In this document: positions 1 to 10,530 of the stretch, piece after piece
Layout of the letters: every line of letters starts with the position of its first letter
How positions within the stretch are numbered: the stretch's first letter is position 1
Program-made: the position numbers and the translations under genes
Origin: Shinisaurus crocodilurus
Lineage: Eukaryota; Chordata; Lepidosauria; Squamata; Shinisauridae
Direction: 5' to 3'
NCBI GenBank assembly: GCA_021292165.1
Contig: CM037879.1
Coordinates: 35,793,619-35,857,618, forward strand
DNA length: 64,000 nucleotides
The notes under the pieces: model-generated
Database searches by the model: none
What the model was told of the DNA's origin: nothing
The model's input: the letters and a program-made list of their open reading frames with translations, nothing else

Positions 1-609
1 CACAAAAGGCTTTTCCTATGACATCCATCAAGAGCCATAGCTTCACACAAAGCTCAGAGGTTCAGAGGAAAAAGTATAAGAACTCAAGCTTAGCCCATAG
101 AAGTCAGCAAGCAGGAATGCACGCACCTTTTTCTCCCCTCTGCCACGCAGGACGCCTTCAGCACTGGACCAACAAAAAGACAGGTAGCTATGGATTCTTT
201 CCTTAGTCTTTCTTTTCCTTTCCAGCATGGGGTGGGGGCCTCCCACCCCCAGCTGTCTATAGGCTACCAAGGGCACAGGGATCTTTTCTATCAAGATTAT
301 AGAGTATGATTGGAGCTGCAGTAGGTATATTTTGCTGCCTGTACTACGGTGTAAAACATTGTAAGTTCAGAAACCAAGACACTGTACCTGCTCTGTATTT
401 CTTCTTGAATAAACAGCTCTTCTTTCTTTCTAAACATGTTGTGTCTCCGTTTAGAGTCAGTATGTCAAGTCTGTATTTAGTGTTAAAGGGCAAAGTGCAC
501 ACTTCACCAAACTGCGTGCATCTTTACCCCAGCCAAAGATCCCAAACCTTTTGCAATAGGGCGGGGTTAGCCTCTCTTCTATAAGGGAATCTAACGCCCA
601 GATTATCTG
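1..609. other. CENPF intron, no recognised feature
   Basis: I see no exon-like coding stretch, RNA gene or repeat with clear ends. The open frames are short and carry no motif. Confidence 0.5.
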
Positions 610-835
610 TCATAACAGGTGCAGTTCTTTCCGCGCTGACTGCGAGGGTGGGGGAGGGTGCCCTGAGCACAGAGTCCCAGCTCTGACTTCGGAGTTGTTT
701 TCTGACATCAGAGATGGGCCCCCGAAAAATCCTATGGCCCTCTGGATGCTGTCCAGGGGGGCATAGAATTGCTCTCTTAATGACTTAAGTCCATCTGAAT
801 TCAATGGGAACTAAGTTCAGCTACACAGCAATCCT
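610..835 (-). mobile_element. 450-bp GCAATCCTATGG family, partial
   Basis: On the minus strand it starts AGAGCAATTCTATGCC and continues with the CAGCATCCAGAGGGCCATAGG arm typical of the family. It is truncated near 610. Confidence 0.55.
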
Positions 836-925
836 ATTCATGTTTACTCAGAAGTTAAGTCCAACTGCTCCACTGGAAGTAAGTTTAATGGAGCTTACTT
901 CCAGGTAGTTGTGCAGGCATCTGTA
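823..925. mobile_element. palindromic MITE, AGTAAG family
   Basis: It runs from CAGCAATCCTATTCATG, with the inverted arms TTACTCAGAAGTTAAGTCC and GGAGCTTACTTCCAGGTAG, to TGTGCAGGCAT. It is a near-palindrome of about 100 bp. Confidence 0.65.
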
Positions 926-1495
926 TTCAACCCATAGCCCTGTTTCTGAAAACCCAAACCCATTCTAAAGATTTATGACTTATAACCTCAGTACTTCTCA
1001 AACTTCTGTCATTCTCTACAGCCTCTAATATGCATTTAATAATGTCACTGGGTGATGTGTTTGGGAAGAAAATTGCTAAATTTGTACAGAATGTAAACAA
1101 TGCAAATCTCTCTATCAGAAGCTCTTTACAGCCTTCAGGATGGTAAGATGCTAGTCTAGATGTGCTCACTGGGGCAATTAAAATGCCCATATTGCTTTCC
1201 TTTAAACATAAAATATTACAGGCTTGCAATTTAATATTGGGCTTCATTATACAGTGGATCCTAGCTTCAGACCACGTTTCCCTTTTCTGCTGGAACAAAA
1301 AGCAGAGGTACAAGGGGTTTGAATGATTAAACATTCTGTTCTACTACATTGCTCAATATTTTGTTGCTAGGCCCCAGGTTTTCAATGCCAATTTCACTAA
1401 ACCTGGATGCAGCTGTAAAAGATTCTACTATATTTTCCCATGAAAAATGTTCCCGCTCAGAAAAATAAAGAACTGTTTCATAAAATTAATTAATA

Positions 1496-2000
1496 ACATA
1501 AGAAGAGCTGTGACGGATCATCTGGTCCAGCATTCTATTGCCATAGTGGGCAAGCTATGGAAAGCCACAAGCAGGCATACTGCCTCCGATACCGGAATAT
1601 ATAGGCATCGTGACTCATAGCCATTGATAGTCTCATCCTCCATGAATTTGTCTAATCCACTTTTAAAGTAATCCAAGTTGGTGGCCATTACTATACCTTG
1701 TGGTAGCAAATTCCATAGTTTAACTATACACTGTGTAAAGAAGTACTTCCTTTTATCTGTCCGTAATCTCCCACCAATCAGCTTCATGGGATGATCCCAG
1801 GTTATATTATTATGAGAGGGAGAAAAACCATTCCCTTCTCCACATCATACATACACCTCTAACTCTTCTCACATACACCTGTCATGTCTCCCGTTACTTG
1901 TCTTTTTACTAAACTAAAAAGTCCCAAATGTTGTAACCTTTCCTCATACAGGAGTTGCCTCAGCTCTCTTGATCATTTTGACTGGATCCAACACCAATCA
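1496..2000 (-). mobile_element. CR1 LINE 3' fragment
   Basis: On the minus strand this encodes the end of a CR1-type ORF2 (RTDKRKYFFTQ, KLWNLLPQG, LDYFKSGLDKFME) followed by the 3' UTR that finishes near 1496. The upstream part, to about 2000, carries CR1-like non-coding decay. The copy lies in CENPF intron 3 in the same orientation as the gene. Confidence 0.8.
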
Positions 2001-2135
2001 AATTGGGCTGTTTCAAAGTTATGGGGTTGAATCCAAAGTACCCCTTCTCACAGGGGCTGAACACGTGACTTCGGTGCAAGCATGTACAATCCTATCACTT
2101 CCTCATGGGTTCTTGCTCAAAGAAGAGATTCTCAC

Positions 2136-2332
2136 CTTTTAAGTTCTTGTTCTAGCCTTTCAATTTGTTTATTGCTCGAAATGAGTTGTCCCTCTTGAAA
2201 ATTAACTTGTGATTCTTTCACTTGAAGTTCATGGGAAAGTTTCTGCTTGGTTTTTTCTAGGTTATCACACAGTTCCATCAAGTTCTGGTTCTCTCTCTTC
2301 AGCGTTGACCCTTCATTTTTTTCATTTTCAAC
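2136..2332 (-). CDS. CENPF: CENPF exon 3
   Basis: This is the second coding exon of CENPF and continues the N-terminal coiled coil. It opens with VENEKNEGSTLKREN and contains the highly conserved KLSHELQVKESQVNFQEGQ stretch, ending in LEQELK. The acceptor AG is at 2334-2333 and the donor AAAAG|GTGAGA starts at 2135. The exon is 197 nt, so 65 codons plus two bases of an Arg codon are present (phase 2). The phase-0 junction with the preceding exon gives KQK|VENE, as in other vertebrates. A methionine seen upstream in the same frame lies in the intron. Later exons are outside the window to the left. The reading frame has no stop or frameshift, so the gene looks functional. Confidence 0.93.
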
Positions 2333-3289
2333 CTTATCAGAAGAGTCCATAATAAATAACCATACTCAGTTGACTTTAAGCTGCCATTTTATGAAAAACA
2401 CGTTACTCAGTTATGGATTTTCTTTTTATACAGTTGCTAATATTAGTAACTTCATATAAATAGACTTACTATTTTTCTCTAAAGATTCAAAGGAATATTG
2501 AAAACATAATGGAATTATTCGACCTACATTAATAGCCATAAAAATCTAGTGACAGTTTAATATCCAAATGGCATTTATTGGGGCTCAACACACTACTTTT
2601 AATCAAGCATTTAAACTATATTCTTGTACAGGACTATTGAGCAGGAGAACGGCTGCACAAAATCACAATAATGGTCCATCTACTGCTGTCAACCAAAATG
2701 GCCAGATCCTTCCATAAACTTTAACAGCACAGGAGAATGATGGAGAACTCTGAGTCATCTTCTCTTAGGAAGGCCCATAAAGGGCTTGGGCATGGAGATT
2801 ATTCATCTGAAAGGACACAGGAAGAAGCCTAGGGGTTGAGCATTCTTCAGCCACACATGTAACCTGGACTGAGGCCTATGTAGGACAATGCAAATGTGTT
2901 GGCTCCAGTTCTCATTCACATGGATGGAACGGGAACAATATTTCATTCCTATGGCCCACTGCAGAGATAATACATGCTCCCAAGGCTGTGGGGGAAACAG
3001 CCTAGAGTCTCTAAGGGTCAAGACAGATTTGATACAAAATTGCATTTCTCTGTCCTTGGACATATTAAAAGGAACGGAAATGCAGGCTTGAAGGTTGCAA
3101 CTAAGGGTTATATCCAGTGTTGTGATTCCGCTACTGCAAAGCTTTTGTCTCTTTTATTCTTGTGCAAGTGTCAAAACCAATACTTTGATTCTGCTTCTGC
3201 ATGCTATTGTGCAAGGTGTTGCAGCCTCAAGCTTAAAGTCTGCCCACCTCTGTGTTAGTTATTCTGTGTGTGAATTATACATTCTTTTA

Positions 3290-3735
3290 TTTACAGAGCC
3301 ATCCCATGTGGCTGCATGTAACCCTCTGAACTCTGAGGATTATGGGCATCCGATTGAGTGTGGGAGGAATGTGGAGGAAAGGATTGCCTCTGCGTTTCCC
3401 TCGCCCTGCATAAGACATAGATGGCCGATCTCTGTCTTTTGCCCCTGCTCGCGAGGAGAAGGGGCTGAGGCCCCACCAGGATATGTCATATCCCAGTGGG
3501 GCTTCATGTCTACCCTCCCCCACAGCGTCGGCTCGAAAGTTGCACTTATGACATCGGAGCTGCAGCCACTATGGAGAGAACCGTGTCAGCTGAGGGGGCG
3601 GAGGAACGGTGCTTTGCAGTTGGAGTACCAGCTCTGACCTCAGAACACATTTCCAAGGTTGGAACTTGGACTCCGACCTATCCTATGGCTATCTTGACAG
3701 CGTCTAGCGGCCATAGGATTGTGCCCCCAGAAGAT
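3290..3735 (-). mobile_element. 450-bp GCAATCCTATGG family
   Basis: The minus strand begins GGGGGCACAATCCTATGG and CGCTAGACGCTGTC. Mid blocks CCCTGCATAAGACATAG and GAACCGTGTCAGCTG match the other copies. The long open frame here (3095-3637) is repeat sequence, not a gene. Confidence 0.65.
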
Positions 3736-4043
3736 TTTTAACCCGTCTTTTAATTTTTGTCCTTTTTATGTAACCTCCAAGCATAACATGTGACATTCCT
3801 GGTGGTTCTGGCCTCTGTGCTCTTCCATTCTCAGCATATACAACTACCAGTCCACTGAATAGATCTAATAGTAAACAGCTGCTAGTAGCAGCAATCCACA
3901 TGTTTCTAGTATGTCCACTGTTAATCAAAGCAATAAAAAATGATACTAAAATTATGTACTAACAGTAATTTTTTAAAAGCCACAATATCAGATTGTGTCC
4001 TCAACTGGTGTTAGTTATGTTTATATCAATATAGTTATACTAC

Positions 4044-4224
4044 CTTCTGCTTCTGTTTTTGCAAGGCTGCCTCCAGAGATTCCAGCTGAAACTGCCTTTG
4101 CTGTCGCTCCTTTTTAAGCTTCTCAAGATGACTTTCAAGTTCTTGAATCTTATGTAGGACTCGTGTGGAAAGGCCTTCTTTCCACTCTTCCACAGCCCAA
4201 CTCATTTCATCAGATTTCACTCCC
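4044..4224 (-). CDS. CENPF: CENPF exon 2 (first coding exon)
   Basis: The exon encodes the extreme N-terminus of centromere protein F, a large coiled-coil kinetochore and nuclear-matrix protein that accumulates in G2/M. The start codon is at 4205-4203 and opens with MSWAVEEWKEGL. The next 42 residues, including the QQRQFQLESLEAALQKQKQK stretch, match the vertebrate CENPF N-terminus as I remember it. Coding length is exactly 54 codons, ending in phase 0 at donor AAG|GTAGTA (GT at 4043-4042). The acceptor TTAG ends at 4225 behind a pyrimidine-rich tract, so about 19 nt of 5' UTR precede the ATG. A longer upstream in-frame ATG at 4235 lies beyond the acceptor and is not used. The next exon, about 1.7 kb downstream on the minus strand, joins in frame. 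Confidence 0.93.
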
Positions 4225-4374
4225 CTAACACACAAGAGACATCAGAAAGCAACATTTTAAAAAAGTTTTGTTTTTTTTTAAAAAAAGGGGCATTGCTCTT
4301 TAAATGTCTAAAATTATTCTTATTTCATTGAAATAAAGGATAGTTTGGGGGTTTCAAGCTGCAACCCTATATAC

Positions 4375-4545
4375 TAGCTTTGTCCAACCTGGTGCTCCCC
4401 AGGTGGGTTGGGCTGGGTGGAGATGGTGGGGGTTGTAGTCTGAAACGCATTGGGCATAATAAAAAGTTTTTTTCAGGCACCTTCTCTGTTTGGGGAATTG
4501 TAATCCAACACAACTGGAGGACACCAGTTTGGGGAAAGCTGTTGT
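4375..4545. mobile_element. hAT MITE, family 2, with inner insertion
   Basis: The ends TTTGTCCAACCTGGTGCTCC and ACACCAGTTTGGGGAAAGCTG are visible. About 50 unrelated bases (AAAAAGTTTTTTTC region) sit in the middle. It lies in CENPF intron 1. Confidence 0.65.
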
Positions 4546-4677
4546 ACACCAATCTTTTCAAGGCTCCCCCTTCCCCTTCTGATCACACAGACACCTATTC
4601 GTCACTTGAGGTATAATTCTTTGCATCCGAAAAACAACTTTTGGACTGACAATCTGGAATCTGAATAAAATATGGTA

Positions 4678-4939
4678 CAGTAATACCTTGGATTGCAAGC
4701 ATAATTCGTTCCAGAACCGTGCTTGTAATCCAAAACACTCTTATATCAAAGCGAGTCTCTGGCGGGTGTGAGCGGGGCCGATTTCAGTCCGCTACGCCTG
4801 CTCGAGGCGAGCGGTTACATCCCTACGACTACTTGTTTTGCAAGACCTTGCTCGTTTATCAAGTCAAATTTTTTTAAAAAATTTGCTTGTCTTGCAAAAC
4901 GCTCTCAGACCAAGTTACTTGCAATCCAAGGTATTCCTG
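4678..4939. mobile_element. TA-target MITE (Tigger/pogo-like)
   Basis: The inverted ends CAGTAATACCTTGGATTGC and GCAATCCAAGGTATTCCTG are flanked by TA on both sides. It shares its body with 51189-51426. The terminal CAG-ACC pattern and TA target fit the Tigger/pogo group. Confidence 0.7.
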
Positions 4940-5051
4940 TAATTGTATCTAGTGTCTTTATTTGAAGAATGATAGTGATGGATTTATTTATTTGCTACTT
5001 CATGTCCCTTTGTAACACAAAACAAAAAATAAATGCAATTGCTCTTTAAGC

Positions 5052-5497
5052 GTACTTAGGGAGCAATCCTATGGCCCCTAGACATTGTCTGAGCAGCCAT
5101 AGCATACTGGGGATTCCTCCCCCAAGGTGAGAGAAAGCACTCTGATCTCAGAAGGGGGACTAGAGATCTCCCCCCTGCCCCGCAGCTGCCACAGAAAGAA
5201 CTGCGCTGGCTGCCCTCCTCGGAGAGAGGGAAAAGGGGGGCATTTCGGTGGGAGGGGAGGAAACTGAAGCGGCCAGGATATGAGCTATCCTGAGGCCTCT
5301 CCAGCCTCCTTCCCTCCCCCTCTGGAGTGCTGTCACTAGACGGGCAAAAAAGCCCATCTAGCAAAAAATGCAGGGGGGAGGACGAGGAGGTGAAGATCGC
5401 CTCCACCACTTCACCCACCCTGCATTGGATGATTGGAAGCGTTTGTGTTCAGGGGCTTCCAATCATGGAGGGGGCAATTGATAGGATTGCACTCTTA
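5052..5497 (+). mobile_element. 450-bp GCAATCCTATGG family
   Basis: It runs from GGGAGCAATCCTATGGCC, CTAGACATTGTCTG, through ACTAGACGGGCAAAAAAGCC and CCTGCATTGGATGATTGG, to GATAGGATTGCACTC. It is about 75-80% similar by eye to 30160-30632. Confidence 0.8.
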
Positions 5498-6029
5498 AGT
5501 ATTCACATTATCTATTTGTTGCAATCATGGAACAACTTAGGCTGAATTCTACAACATGGAGATCCCACTTCTACCATCAAAAGCAGAAGCCCCACTCCCC
5601 TCCTGAGCAAAGTCTGGTACATTAAATATGTGACATGATGTCACAGGTTTCCCTGCTTCCTCTCCACTTCACTGGCTGCCCTTTATGCTTCTGGCATCAG
5701 TTATGCCATTTCTATAACTTCTAGTTTCAGACTGGTGTTTTTGTTGTTGTTGTTGTTAAAGATCTTTTACTGTAGACAACATACTATGATACCTGTAGGT
5801 CCAGTAACTGCTGACGTTCTCTTTGTGCAACTGTATTACAGCTTCTGGAAAACAAAACAGCCAAATCTATGGTCATGTTATCATCAGCATGGGATAAGTA
5901 ATAAAATATAGACCTAAGTTTAAGTGTTATGCGTGTTTTACCATGGCTGCTGGTTCAATCACCATTTCTCAAACTCTTGGGAGTTCTACCTCCCGCCCCG
6001 CCCCAACTTGCAAGCTTATTCTGTCGGGC

Positions 6030-6205
6030 TTCCCTGAACTGATGTCATCCAGATGTGTTGGACTACAACTCCCATCACCCAAGTCAACATGGCCAATGGC
6101 TGATGGGTGGGATAGGAGTTGTAGACCAATACATCTGTCTGAGGATGATGGGAGTTGTAGTCCAATACATCTGGAGGGCACCAGGTTGGGAAAGGGTTCT
6201 AATCT
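6030..6205. mobile_element. hAT MITE, family 2, rearranged
   Basis: It holds CCAGATGTGTTGGACTAC, an internal extra arm, and the GGCACCAGGTTGGGAAAGG end. The arm TCTG-GGATGATGGGAGTTGTAG is repeated, suggesting one MITE copied or inserted into another. Confidence 0.7.
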
Positions 6206-6590
6206 TGGGTGGAAACTGCAACTCGCACAGAATGTGGCAGCTAGAACGATTGTGGGAGCTAGATGTTCGGATCATATCACCTCTACTCTGTATTGTTTAC
6301 ACTGGCTGCCTGTTAGTTTTTGGGCCCAATTCAAGCTTCCAGGTTTGGCCTTTAAATCCCTAAATGGTTTGGGACCATGTTATATGAAGAACCACATACA
6401 CCTGTATGAGCCTGCTCAAGCATTCACATCAGTGGCCCTACTCTCTGGCCCACCAGCAAGAGCCATTAGGACGGGGGGCACTATGGATAGGGCTTTCTCA
6501 GTAGTGGCCCCCCACCTTTGGAACTCCCTCCTGAAGGAGATACGTATGGCCACATCACTGCTGGCTTTTTAAAAAACACACCTGCAGACT
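6205..6590 (+). pseudogene. L2/CR1-group LINE C-terminal remnant
   Basis: The plus frame 5943-6572 shows, from about 6225, AARTIVGARCSDHIT, LHWLPVSF, AQFKLPGLAFKSL and DRAFSVVAPHLWNSL. These are the C-terminal motifs of L2/CR1-group ORF2 proteins. The first half of that open frame is MITE sequence, so it is a chance fusion and not a gene. Confidence 0.8.
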
Positions 6591-6746
6591 GTCATACCCT
6601 ACCCCTCAATAGGCCTCAAGCTTGCACTCCTTATTGGGATCTCTGGGTGCACTTATGCAAGGCTGGGGTTTTCTTTTCCACTAACCCTAACCCTTCCACC
6701 TCTCACACTGACTTTGGGATGTCTAATCCCTACTTTATACCTCTTT

Positions 6747-7190
6747 GACCAGTACAATAAGCACCGCTTCCACACAGGCTGTTTCAAATAACAAAGAAAA
6801 GTTTATTTTAAAATACAACAAGTTCTGGAACTAAGTTTCACGTGTAAGTTTCAGTTAATCCTAAGTACAGTATCCTAGTACCAATCCTCCCTCAACAACT
6901 GTTCCCAATAGGCCAATATCAAGCCCTGCACACACTAGCCAAACTCTTAACAATCCTAATATAATCGCTCAACTCTCTCCAGTCAGCTTCACAAACTCCC
7001 AAACAGCACATCACATTCCTCACACTCCTCTCTCTCTTCCCCACAAAAACCTCTAAACCCTTCAAACCCAAAACCTTCTTGAACAGCACTGCCTCACTGT
7101 TTATATAAGACAGGCCTTACCCCCCTTCTCACTCTCAGCCAGTCATGCCACATTATGAAAATACACCATTCTTCCTGCCCATCCTGTCAC
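6747..7190 (-). mobile_element. possible solo LTR
   Basis: On the minus strand this begins TGACAGG and ends CTGGTCA. It has a TATATAA-type box at about 7100 and an AATAAA signal at about 6810, the order expected in an LTR. No flanking duplication or partner LTR is evident, and the boundaries are uncertain. It may separate two parts of one L2-like LINE (6205-6590 and 7340-7480). Confidence 0.35.
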
Positions 7191-7339
7191 ACTCACCTAA
7201 CATAACACAGATACAGCAGGAATACATACTTATACACAAACACATTATACTTACCGCCTATACACTTTAAACTTAAACCCAAATAACATCACATCACACA
7301 GACCCATTTATTCCAGTCTGCATTTGGTGCTCAAAAACC

Positions 7340-7480
7340 ATTAGCTGCTGCTACTGCTGTATATGTGCGTGCTTAACTGTAATTTGTGTGGTAATGTTTT
7401 CACAATATTGTAAGCTGCCTTGTGAGGGCAGTGCACTCTGAAAGCTGGGTTAAACGTCTTTTAAATAATAAAAGGGGTAC
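7340..7480 (+). mobile_element. LINE 3' tail (L2-like)
   Basis: It contains TTGTAAGCTGCCTTGTGAGG and ends in AATAATAAAA, a typical tail of L2/CR1-group LINEs in reptiles. It is plausibly the 3' end of the remnant at 6205-6590. Confidence 0.5.
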
Positions 7481-7994
7481 AATCTAGTTTTCTTCCTGGC
7501 GTGTTAGTTTACGATGGAATTCTTTCATATGGAGGAGCATTCAGTTATGTGAGCTCTAGCCTGCAATCAGAAGTGGCAGGGTCCTGACAACAGGTATTAT
7601 CGCCTCAGTGAAGACTAGGCTAAAGGGTCAATTCAACTATTGTGGCATAAGCCTTTGCGGACTAAAGCCTACTTTGTCAAATGCATGAAATGGTGAAATG
7701 GTATCCAAGCTAGGTACACACACTTGAGTATAGACAAGAAAGAAGTTTTGTAAACAGTGGGTCCTAGAGGGCAATGAAATGCAAGGGCCAACAGTAGGTG
7801 CACTGCATTTCTATTCAGAGGCCAACTGTATATACAAGATAACAATCAGAGATCCCCTCTCAGAAGCAGCCAATGGTGGGAAGTTAGCACTGCAAGGAAG
7901 AGATTCTGTATGGTGTAGTTGACACCTCTCTTGTTGTTCTTGACCATGTGACTCCACTCCTTAAATCCCTTCACTGGCTTTCTGACCTGTGCAA

Positions 7995-8130
7995 CAGCCT
8001 CCTCCAACCTGGTGCTCTCCAGATGTTTGGGACTGCAACTCCAATTGGCCCCGGCCAGCATGGTCAATGGTTAGGAATGCTGGGAGTTGTAGTCCAAAAT
8101 ATCTGGAGGGCACCAGGTTGGGGAAGGCTG
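7995..8130. mobile_element. hAT MITE, family 2 (CAGCCTTCCCCAACC ends)
   Basis: The inverted ends CAGCCTCCTCCAACCTGG and CCAGGTTGGGGAAGGCTG are flanked by CTGTGCAA (7987-7994) and CTGTACAA (8131-8138). Confidence 0.88.
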
Positions 8131-8345
8131 CTGTACAAGCTTCCTGCCCTTACCTTCAGTGCCCTCCATGGTCTTGTCCCTCCTTATTTCTCTATGCTTA
8201 TATCTAAACACATCTCTTTCTGCAACTTTCACTTGTCTCGCTCCACCACACTCAGCTCTCCTGCTCCCTGAAACGTCTCTGCCCATTTTTCCTTGTTGCC
8301 CTTTATGCCTGGAACTGCCTCCCACCTCCTTTATTTCCTTTAAGT

Positions 8346-8445
8346 CAGTGTTCTCCAACCTTGGGTCCCCAGATGTTTTTGGTCTACAACTCCCAGCTAT
8401 GCTGTAGGCCAAAAACATCTGGGGACCCAAGGTTGGAGAACACTG
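8346..8445. mobile_element. hAT MITE, family 1 (CAGTGTTCTCCAACC ends)
   Basis: The 100-bp near-palindrome runs from CAGTGTTCTCC to GGAGAACACTG. The perfect 8-bp duplication CTTTAAGT lies at 8338-8345 and 8446-8453. This is the clearest hAT insertion in the window. Confidence 0.93.
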
Positions 8446-8519
8446 CTTTAAGTCCTTTCTCAAAGCTCACCTTTTCCGGGAAGCCTTGGGATCATCCCCC
8501 TAGTTCCTGCACCTTATTG

Positions 8520-8655
8520 CAGTGGTGGGCAGAAAGCAGATCGCCAGATGTTTTGGACTACAACTCCCAGAATTCCTGACCATTGGCCATGCTGGCAGGG
8601 GCTTCTGGGAGTTGAAGTCCAAATCATCTGGAGTTCTACTTTCTGCTAACCCCTG
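8520..8655. mobile_element. hAT MITE, family 3 (CAGTGGTGGGCAGAAAG ends)
   Basis: It has imperfect ends CAGTGGTGGGCAGAAAGCAG and TTTCTGCTAACCCCTG, and the perfect 8-bp duplication CCTTATTG at 8512-8519 and 8656-8663. Confidence 0.88.
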
Positions 8656-8924
8656 CCTTATTGTAACCAAGACAATGTATGTGTAATTAAAGTAATCACA
8701 TATTAGTCCACTGTTCACCCAAGTCTCCATTTCCCCCTTTTTCTGTTTCCATGATGTATCTCATTTAGATGGTAAGCCCCTTGGGGTAGAGACCTGTCAT
8801 ACCTGTTTACTTATTAATTTGTACTATTTCTATACTGCTAAGTATTAAGAAAAACCCCTAAGCGGTTTCCATAAAAATATTAAAATCACATTTAAAATAC
8901 AGTTTTAAAAACAATACAATTACA

Positions 8925-9015
8925 ACAATAGTAGTAGTACTACTACTACTACTAGTAGTAATAATAATAATAATAATAATAATAGTAGTAGTAATAATAA
9001 TAGTAATAATAATAC
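8925..9015. repeat. TAG/TAA microsatellite
   Basis: Interrupted TAG and TAA trinucleotide runs follow a LINE tail at 8770-8925. Confidence 0.9.
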
Positions 9016-9051
9016 ACAGCAGTACAGGAGCAGTAAAATGGAACATGGCTA

Positions 9052-9230
9052 CCGTATATACTCAAGTATAAGTTGAGTTTTTCAGCACATTTTTTGTGCT
9101 GAAAAATGCCCCCTCGACTTATACTTGGGTCAGCGCACTTATACTGGAGGCAATAAGTTTTCCCAGTTTTTTGGGGTGAAATTAGGGGCCTCGACTTATA
9201 TTAGGGTCCACTTATACTTGAGTATATACG
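9052..9230. mobile_element. TA-target MITE with CCGTATATACTCAAG ends
   Basis: TA flanks lie at 9050-9051 and 9231-9232. The ends CCGTATATACTCAAGTATAA and TTATACTTGAGTATATACG are inverted. An inner hairpin (TTCAGCACA...TGTGCTGAA) and repeated CGACTTATA blocks follow. It is a mariner-like MITE by target site, and the family is unassigned. Confidence 0.7.
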
Positions 9231-9589
9231 TAATTTAATTACGGGCCAGGGAAAGCCTGGGTGAACAGGTGCATTTTCAGGTGTTTGAAAAGATGCCAAA
9301 TGTTCTGTTCTTTGTAAACCTATTCTTTGTAAAGTGCTATATGGTGTTATCTAGTAAATGTGGCAGAATTGTGCTAGCAGTCAATGGAATTAGGAATAAA
9401 TGAATGTAAAATCCGCCACATATCAGCCATCAGCTTCCACATATCACCCATCATCCCATCCATTCTGACTCCTTTATAGTTTTTCAGACACTTGCCTTGC
9501 TCACATTCACACAGAGACCAAGCTACCCCACATGATCCGCCCCAGTTATCTCCAGACAGGAGCCATAAATAATGACAGTTACAATTTAA

Positions 9590-9705
9590 TCTGCAATCCT
9601 GTGCAAATTTAGACAGGAAAAAAGGCCTACAACTCCCAGCTGGCTGGAGCATGCTGGGAATTGTAGGCCTTTTTTTCTGTCTAAACTTGCTCAGGATTGG
9701 GTCCT
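9590..9705. mobile_element. palindromic MITE, GTTTAGACAG family
   Basis: GCAATCCTGTGCAAATTTAG then ACAGGAAAAAAGGCC, with the inverted arm GGCCTTTTTTTCTGTCTAAA and TTGCTCAGGATTGGG. The centre is CTCCCAGC...GCTGGGAATTG. Confidence 0.75.
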
Positions 9706-9849
9706 TAATTATATTTCTCATTTAAAATGTATTTTAAATTTTTTAAAGTATTATTGTATTTTATATTTTAAACAGTCACGAACTGATTGAAGCAAAACAT
9801 TCTTAAGCCCCATGGGCCTCAGCGGGAAAGAGCAATCAATGAATGCTGT

Positions 9850-10010
9850 TTACGCTGGCTCAGCTTGTCTGAGTGTGGAAAGCTAAGCAGGGTCAAGCCT
9901 GGTTGTTACTTGGATGGGAGACCCCTCCTCTAGTTTCCTGCATTGAGCAGGGGGTTGGACTCGATGGCCTTGTAGGCTCCTTCCAACTCTATAATCTATG
10001 AATCTATGAA
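9850..10010 (+). mobile_element. 5S rRNA-derived SINE with CR1-like tail
   Basis: The head GGAAAGCTAAGCAGGGTC and CTTGGATGGGAGACC matches the 5S rRNA internal promoter (box A and box C). The tail GGTTGGACTCGATGGCC, TCCTTCCAACTC and the repeated ATCTATGA match CR1 3' ends. Confidence 0.85.
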
Positions 10011-10061
10011 TGGTTTTCTTGGGCTTAGCACAGACATGTCAGACTCAGCCTGTTGTATCCC

Positions 10062-10152
10062 TGGCCACACTGGCCATGCTGGCTCGAGCAAATGGGAGTT
10101 CGGAGACCAACAACATCTGAAGAGGGGCGGGTTCCCCACCCCTGGCCCATGC
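10062..10152. mobile_element. hAT-like MITE remnant, family 2 type
   Basis: It contains CTGGCCACACTGGCCATGCT and CCAACAACATCTGAAGAGG, ending CCCCACCCCTGG. It is decayed and its left end is missing. Confidence 0.5.
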
Positions 10153-10185
10153 AAGCTTATGCCACAGTAAATCCGTTACATTGCA

Positions 10186-10270
10186 ATCCTATTCATACTT
10201 ACCTAGGAGTAAGTCTCATTGAACTCTGTGGGGCTTACTTCTGAGTAGACACGTTACAGGATTGCACAGT
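10186..10270. mobile_element. palindromic MITE, AGTAAG family
   Basis: The ends TTGCAATCCTATTCATAC and TTACAGGATTGCACAGTG surround the arms CTAGGAGTAAGTCTCATTG and GGGGCTTACTTCTGAGTAG. It is a clear member. A half copy follows at 10350-10410. Confidence 0.75.
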
Positions 10271-10484
10271 GTTCGTCTTCAAAGCACCACTCACTTCCTT
10301 TTTGTTTTTGCTATAACAGGCTACTGCCGAGTAAAATCAACTAGAGAACTCCAATGCAATCTTATGGATTACTTAGGAGTAAGCCCTACTGAACTCAAAT
10401 GGATCTTTTCCGTGATGCCAAAGACATCGTTACGGAGTGTTAGTAACACACTAATTAGTAACACTAATTTCATTCAATATTTAC

Positions 10485-10530
10485 GCACGCACGCACGCAC
10501 GCACGCACACATACATACATACATACAACT
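10485..10530. repeat. ACGC/ACAT microsatellite
   Basis: Tetranucleotide units ACGC then ATAC repeat about five times each. Confidence 0.9.

Larger units (their letters stand above)
7925..8780 (+). pseudogene. L2-like LINE remnant split by three hAT MITEs
   Basis: With the MITEs at 7995-8130, 8346-8445 and 8520-8655 removed, the pieces join into one decayed C-terminal LINE stretch (DHVTPLLKSLHWL, ALHGLVPPYF, LCLELPPTSF) and its 3' UTR with GTAAGCCCCTTGGGG. Each MITE duplicated 8 bp of this LINE, which proves the order of events. Confidence 0.75.

Noticed and set aside
927..1334. 135-codon minus-strand frame as a further CENPF exon
   Set aside because: It does not resemble the sequence that follows exon 3 of CENPF and has no good acceptor in phase.
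3095..3637. 180-codon plus-strand open frame
   Set aside because: It runs through a GCAATCCTATGG-family repeat read antisense and has no domain or splice support.
5943..6572. 209-codon plus-strand frame as a gene
   Set aside because: Its first half is hAT MITE and its second half an L2-like LINE remnant, so the open frame is accidental.
9850..9935. Functional 5S rRNA gene
   Set aside because: Only the internal promoter part is 5S-like. It lacks the 5S 5' and 3' ends and is joined to a SINE tail.
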